From: Porphyrobacter sp.
Lineage (GTDB): Bacteria; Pseudomonadota; Alphaproteobacteria; Sphingomonadales; Sphingomonadaceae
Assembly: GCA_018991295.1 (NCBI GenBank)
Contig: JAGKSZ010000247.1
Location: 1 to 8,653 of the forward strand
DNA length: 8,653 nt
Direction: 5' to 3'
The position numbers were made by a program, and so were the translations under genes. Shown one piece after another: positions 7,701-8,653 of the stretch. The notes under the pieces were generated by a model. That model did not search any database and was not told the DNA's origin. It saw only the letters and a list, made by a program, of their open reading frames with translations. Each line of letters begins with the position of its first letter. Position 1 is the first letter of the stretch.

Positions 7701-8653
7701 TCGGGGCAACCGCCATCACCGATGCGGGCACCGATGCAGGCGATGCTGCGCGCACCAATCTTGGCGCGGCGGATGTGCGGCTGATGCTGGGCAATGCCAC
7801 CGAACTGCGCGGCGAGGTGGGGTTGAGCCAGCGGCAGGACGGCGCGGATGGCGCAGGCTGGCTGGCCGAGGTGCAGCACCAGACCGGCAAGCTTGATGTC
7901 ATCGCCTATGCCCGCAGCATTGCCGGTGATTACGGCGTGGCGCAGCAAAGCATGGCAGAAACCGGGCGGCGCAAGATCGGGCTGGATGCGCGCTATCAGC
8001 TGGATGAAGCCTTCAGCGTGACCCTCAGCGTGTTGCAGGATGCCGCGCTGGATAATGGCGCACGGCGCAGGGGTGGGCAGGGCCAGCTTCTCTGGCGCAC
8101 GCCCACCACCGATGCCCGGCTGGGATTTGCCCGGTTCGAGGATCGGCTGGCCAATGGCGATACCGGCGCATCCACCGTGGTCGAGACGGGCCTTGCCCGC
8201 CGCCTATTCGATAATGCACTTGAGGTGAGCGCGGCCTCCAGCCTTGCGCTGGGCCGGGCAGGCTCGCTCGACCTGCCTTCGCGCCACCAGCTGGCCTTAC
8301 GCTATGCAGTCACGCGCGATGTGCGGCTGACCGGCACCTATGAGATCGCTGATGGCGCCGAGATCGAAGCGCGGACCCTGCGCGCCGGGATCGAGGTGGT
8401 GCCCTGGCAAGGCGGGCGGGTGGTGACCAGCCTTGGCCGCAACAGCATGACAGGGACAAGCGAGACGGCGGGCGGGGGCACTTTTGCCGGGTTCGCGGCG
8501 GCACAGACCCTTGAGGTTTCGCCCACGCTCAGTCTCACCGCCACGATTGATGGCAACCGGATCCTTGGTGCAGGCCCGCCGCCGGGGGCGGTGATCAACC
8601 CGGCCCAACCGCTCGCCAATGGCGGCCCGCTTGGCGTGGATCAGACCCTGTTA
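4772..8653 (+). CDS. Giant outer-membrane DUF11 / beta-barrel-like protein (gene D), 3' end outside the window
   Basis: The frame is open from ATG 4772 to the window end: 1294 residues visible, no stop. The start gives a signal peptide (MAERLRHGG, a hydrophobic core, then GVPLAA; cleavage near residue 31). Visible parts in order: the motif shared with genes A and C (NIAQARW, SSNRVRLEI; 40-64); an Ig-like module with LTISETAPDSGVFIG (about 102-200); DUF11 (222-320, RPGDALIFTLGVTNP); a carboxypeptidase-regulatory-like domain (350-408, DPDGRYRFEGVVPG); an Ala-rich linker (about 470-490); two more Ig-like modules, the second like invasin Big_1 (VRITDRAGRPV, about 613-625); then from about 718 alternating amphipathic strands typical of a barrel, with YYTVFGDAS (789-797), LYGDFQTG and FIDYTIDVLSGTITF (916-930). 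The only four Cys (91, 181, 364, 422) precede the barrel and could pair as 91-181 and 364-422. It probably sits in the outer membrane as anchor or conduit for A-C. No TonB plug or usher signature is seen. The gene starts 28 bases after gene C. Confidence 0.88.
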   Translation, partial: MAERLRHGGWWWVAMLAAMLAAATPGVPLAAQTDLATIDNIAQARWNERGTVRETSSNRVRLEIAAQRAAIATFRIAPGGAQSLPFVAASCLSGGAAAGRLQTVRVEPASAYRIGEAILFEITAPVANRDPAAIDTITLLVTASGGDRESLTISETAPDSGVFIGSIATAQASGGSGADDCRLAVEPGEIVTLAPAGAVADIAALRRQVSILDDPVTPPDGAITLTHSVSRPIARPGDALIFTLGVTNPDPARAQGDVQITAQLPPELQLRPGTIRLDRTAVAGAATIAPDGRSFTVRLSALPAGQTRSIAYAASVRADAGAGQTESLGEVVGARTRASATVRIERDTLAGRMTIIGRVVAGDCRRSATAPGLGGVRVMLEDGSFAVTDPDGRYRFEGVVPGTHVVQIARATLPQGAAISACDASTRSAGNEASRFVTGQGGTLARADFHVTGAEGPQIAFADLSSVAESELRPLAAPAATVGAAAEAADWLALGDGPDGWLAPSEDHNPRAPAVKVAFRHRAGDTVRLLADGKPVDQAALDGTRKAAGGRFAVSLWRGIPLAGERTVLVAETLDPAGKVKARFERIVHFTSIPARAELVAGQSLLVADGVTRPVVTVRITDRAGRPVREGLAGDFVLSAPYESASALELQQIRQLSGVGEASARWVIEGDDGLARIELAPTMVSGRLRIAFNFAQDNIRRRQEIEAWVTPGDVPWTIVGLGEASVGARSVADNMEAGGSFDSDLGDHARIALYAKGRVLGKYLLTLAYDSARQRDDQPLIGAIDPAAYYTVFGDASQRRFDAATREKLYVRIESAAFRALYGDFQTGFDATTLGRYQRTATGISAEAQLGDVRIAAFGAQIGSTFRRDEFQGSGLAGPYALGSRDIVINSERVTIEVRDRFRSEVVVSSRSLTRFIDYTIDVLSGTITFAEPLLSRDFDLNPRIAIIEYETGKAEGGAINAGARADWTSRGGVLRIGATAITDAGTDAGDAARTNLGAADVRLMLGNATELRGEVGLSQRQDGADGAGWLAEVQHQTGKLDVIAYARSIAGDYGVAQQSMAETGRRKIGLDARYQLDEAFSVTLSVLQDAALDNGARRRGGQGQLLWRTPTTDARLGFARFEDRLANGDTGASTVVETGLARRLFDNALEVSAASSLALGRAGSLDLPSRHQLALRYAVTRDVRLTGTYEIADGAEIEARTLRAGIEVVPWQGGRVVTSLGRNSMTGTSETAGGGTFAGFAAAQTLEVSPTLSLTATIDGNRILGAGPPPGAVINPAQPLANGGPLGVDQTLL

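Noticed and set aside
4937..7948. 1003-codon open frame on the minus strand opposite gene D
   Set aside because: D has an excellent signal peptide and recognisable domains throughout. The antisense frame has no recognisable motif and the Arg/His/Gly/Ala/Ile-rich look of a shadow of GC-rich codons. Its length is striking but expected at this base composition.
4772..8653. Gene D as a TonB-dependent receptor or a chaperone-usher
   Set aside because: No TonB box or plug domain is visible, and the modules before the barrel are Ig-like. No periplasmic pilus chaperone gene or usher plug motif is seen in the window.

Overview
The window is GC-rich DNA with every convincing gene on the + strand. It joins the 3' end of an acyclic-carotenoid gene pair (crtD, crtC) to a tight block of four exported-protein genes. 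High GC, a spirilloxanthin-type CrtC/CrtD pair, and a 157-residue secreted protein of a kind I associate with sphingomonads suggest an alphaproteobacterium, probably a pigmented or aerobic anoxygenic phototrophic member of Sphingomonadales (Erythrobacter/Porphyrobacter-like). That placement is inference; there is no rRNA or photosynthesis reaction-centre gene in view.

Region 1 (1-2103): the C-terminal two thirds of CrtD (1-hydroxycarotenoid 3,4-desaturase), followed without a gap by CrtC (carotenoid 1,2-hydratase). The reading frame is odd. CrtD homology runs in frame 1 to about 990, jumps to frame 2 for its conserved C-terminal FAD-binding segment (about 992-1175), and CrtC homology resumes in frame 1 from about 1168-1180. 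Frame 1 has no stop from base 1 to 2103, and CrtC has no ordinary start codon where its homology begins. This fits either two compensating single-base errors or mutations in a natural CrtD-CrtC fusion, or a frameshifted crtD overlapping a crtC with an unclear start.

Region 2 (2104-2197): a 94-base gap with one small inverted repeat and no convincing promoter or terminator.

Region 3 (2198 to the window end): four consecutive genes, here called A (2198-3193), B (3205-3678), C (3713-4744) and D (4772 to beyond 8653). All four have signal peptides, all carry DUF11-type Ig-like beta-sandwich modules, and the gaps between them are 11 to 34 bases. A and C are architectural paralogues: a shared N-terminal motif, a first Ig-like domain with an acidic Asn/Gly loop, and a terminal DUF11 domain. 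B is a single DUF11-like domain. D is very large (1294 residues visible, incomplete). It has the same N-terminal motif, several Ig-like modules, a carboxypeptidase-regulatory-like domain, and then a long beta-strand-rich region that looks like an outer-membrane barrel. A reasonable hypothesis is an outer-membrane/cell-surface assembly with D as anchor or conduit and A-C as small Ig-like partners or subunits. It resembles chaperone-usher systems in logic, but I see no sequence signature of them. This block is the best candidate in the window for an undescribed system.

I found no tRNA, rRNA, insertion sequence, CRISPR array or replication origin.
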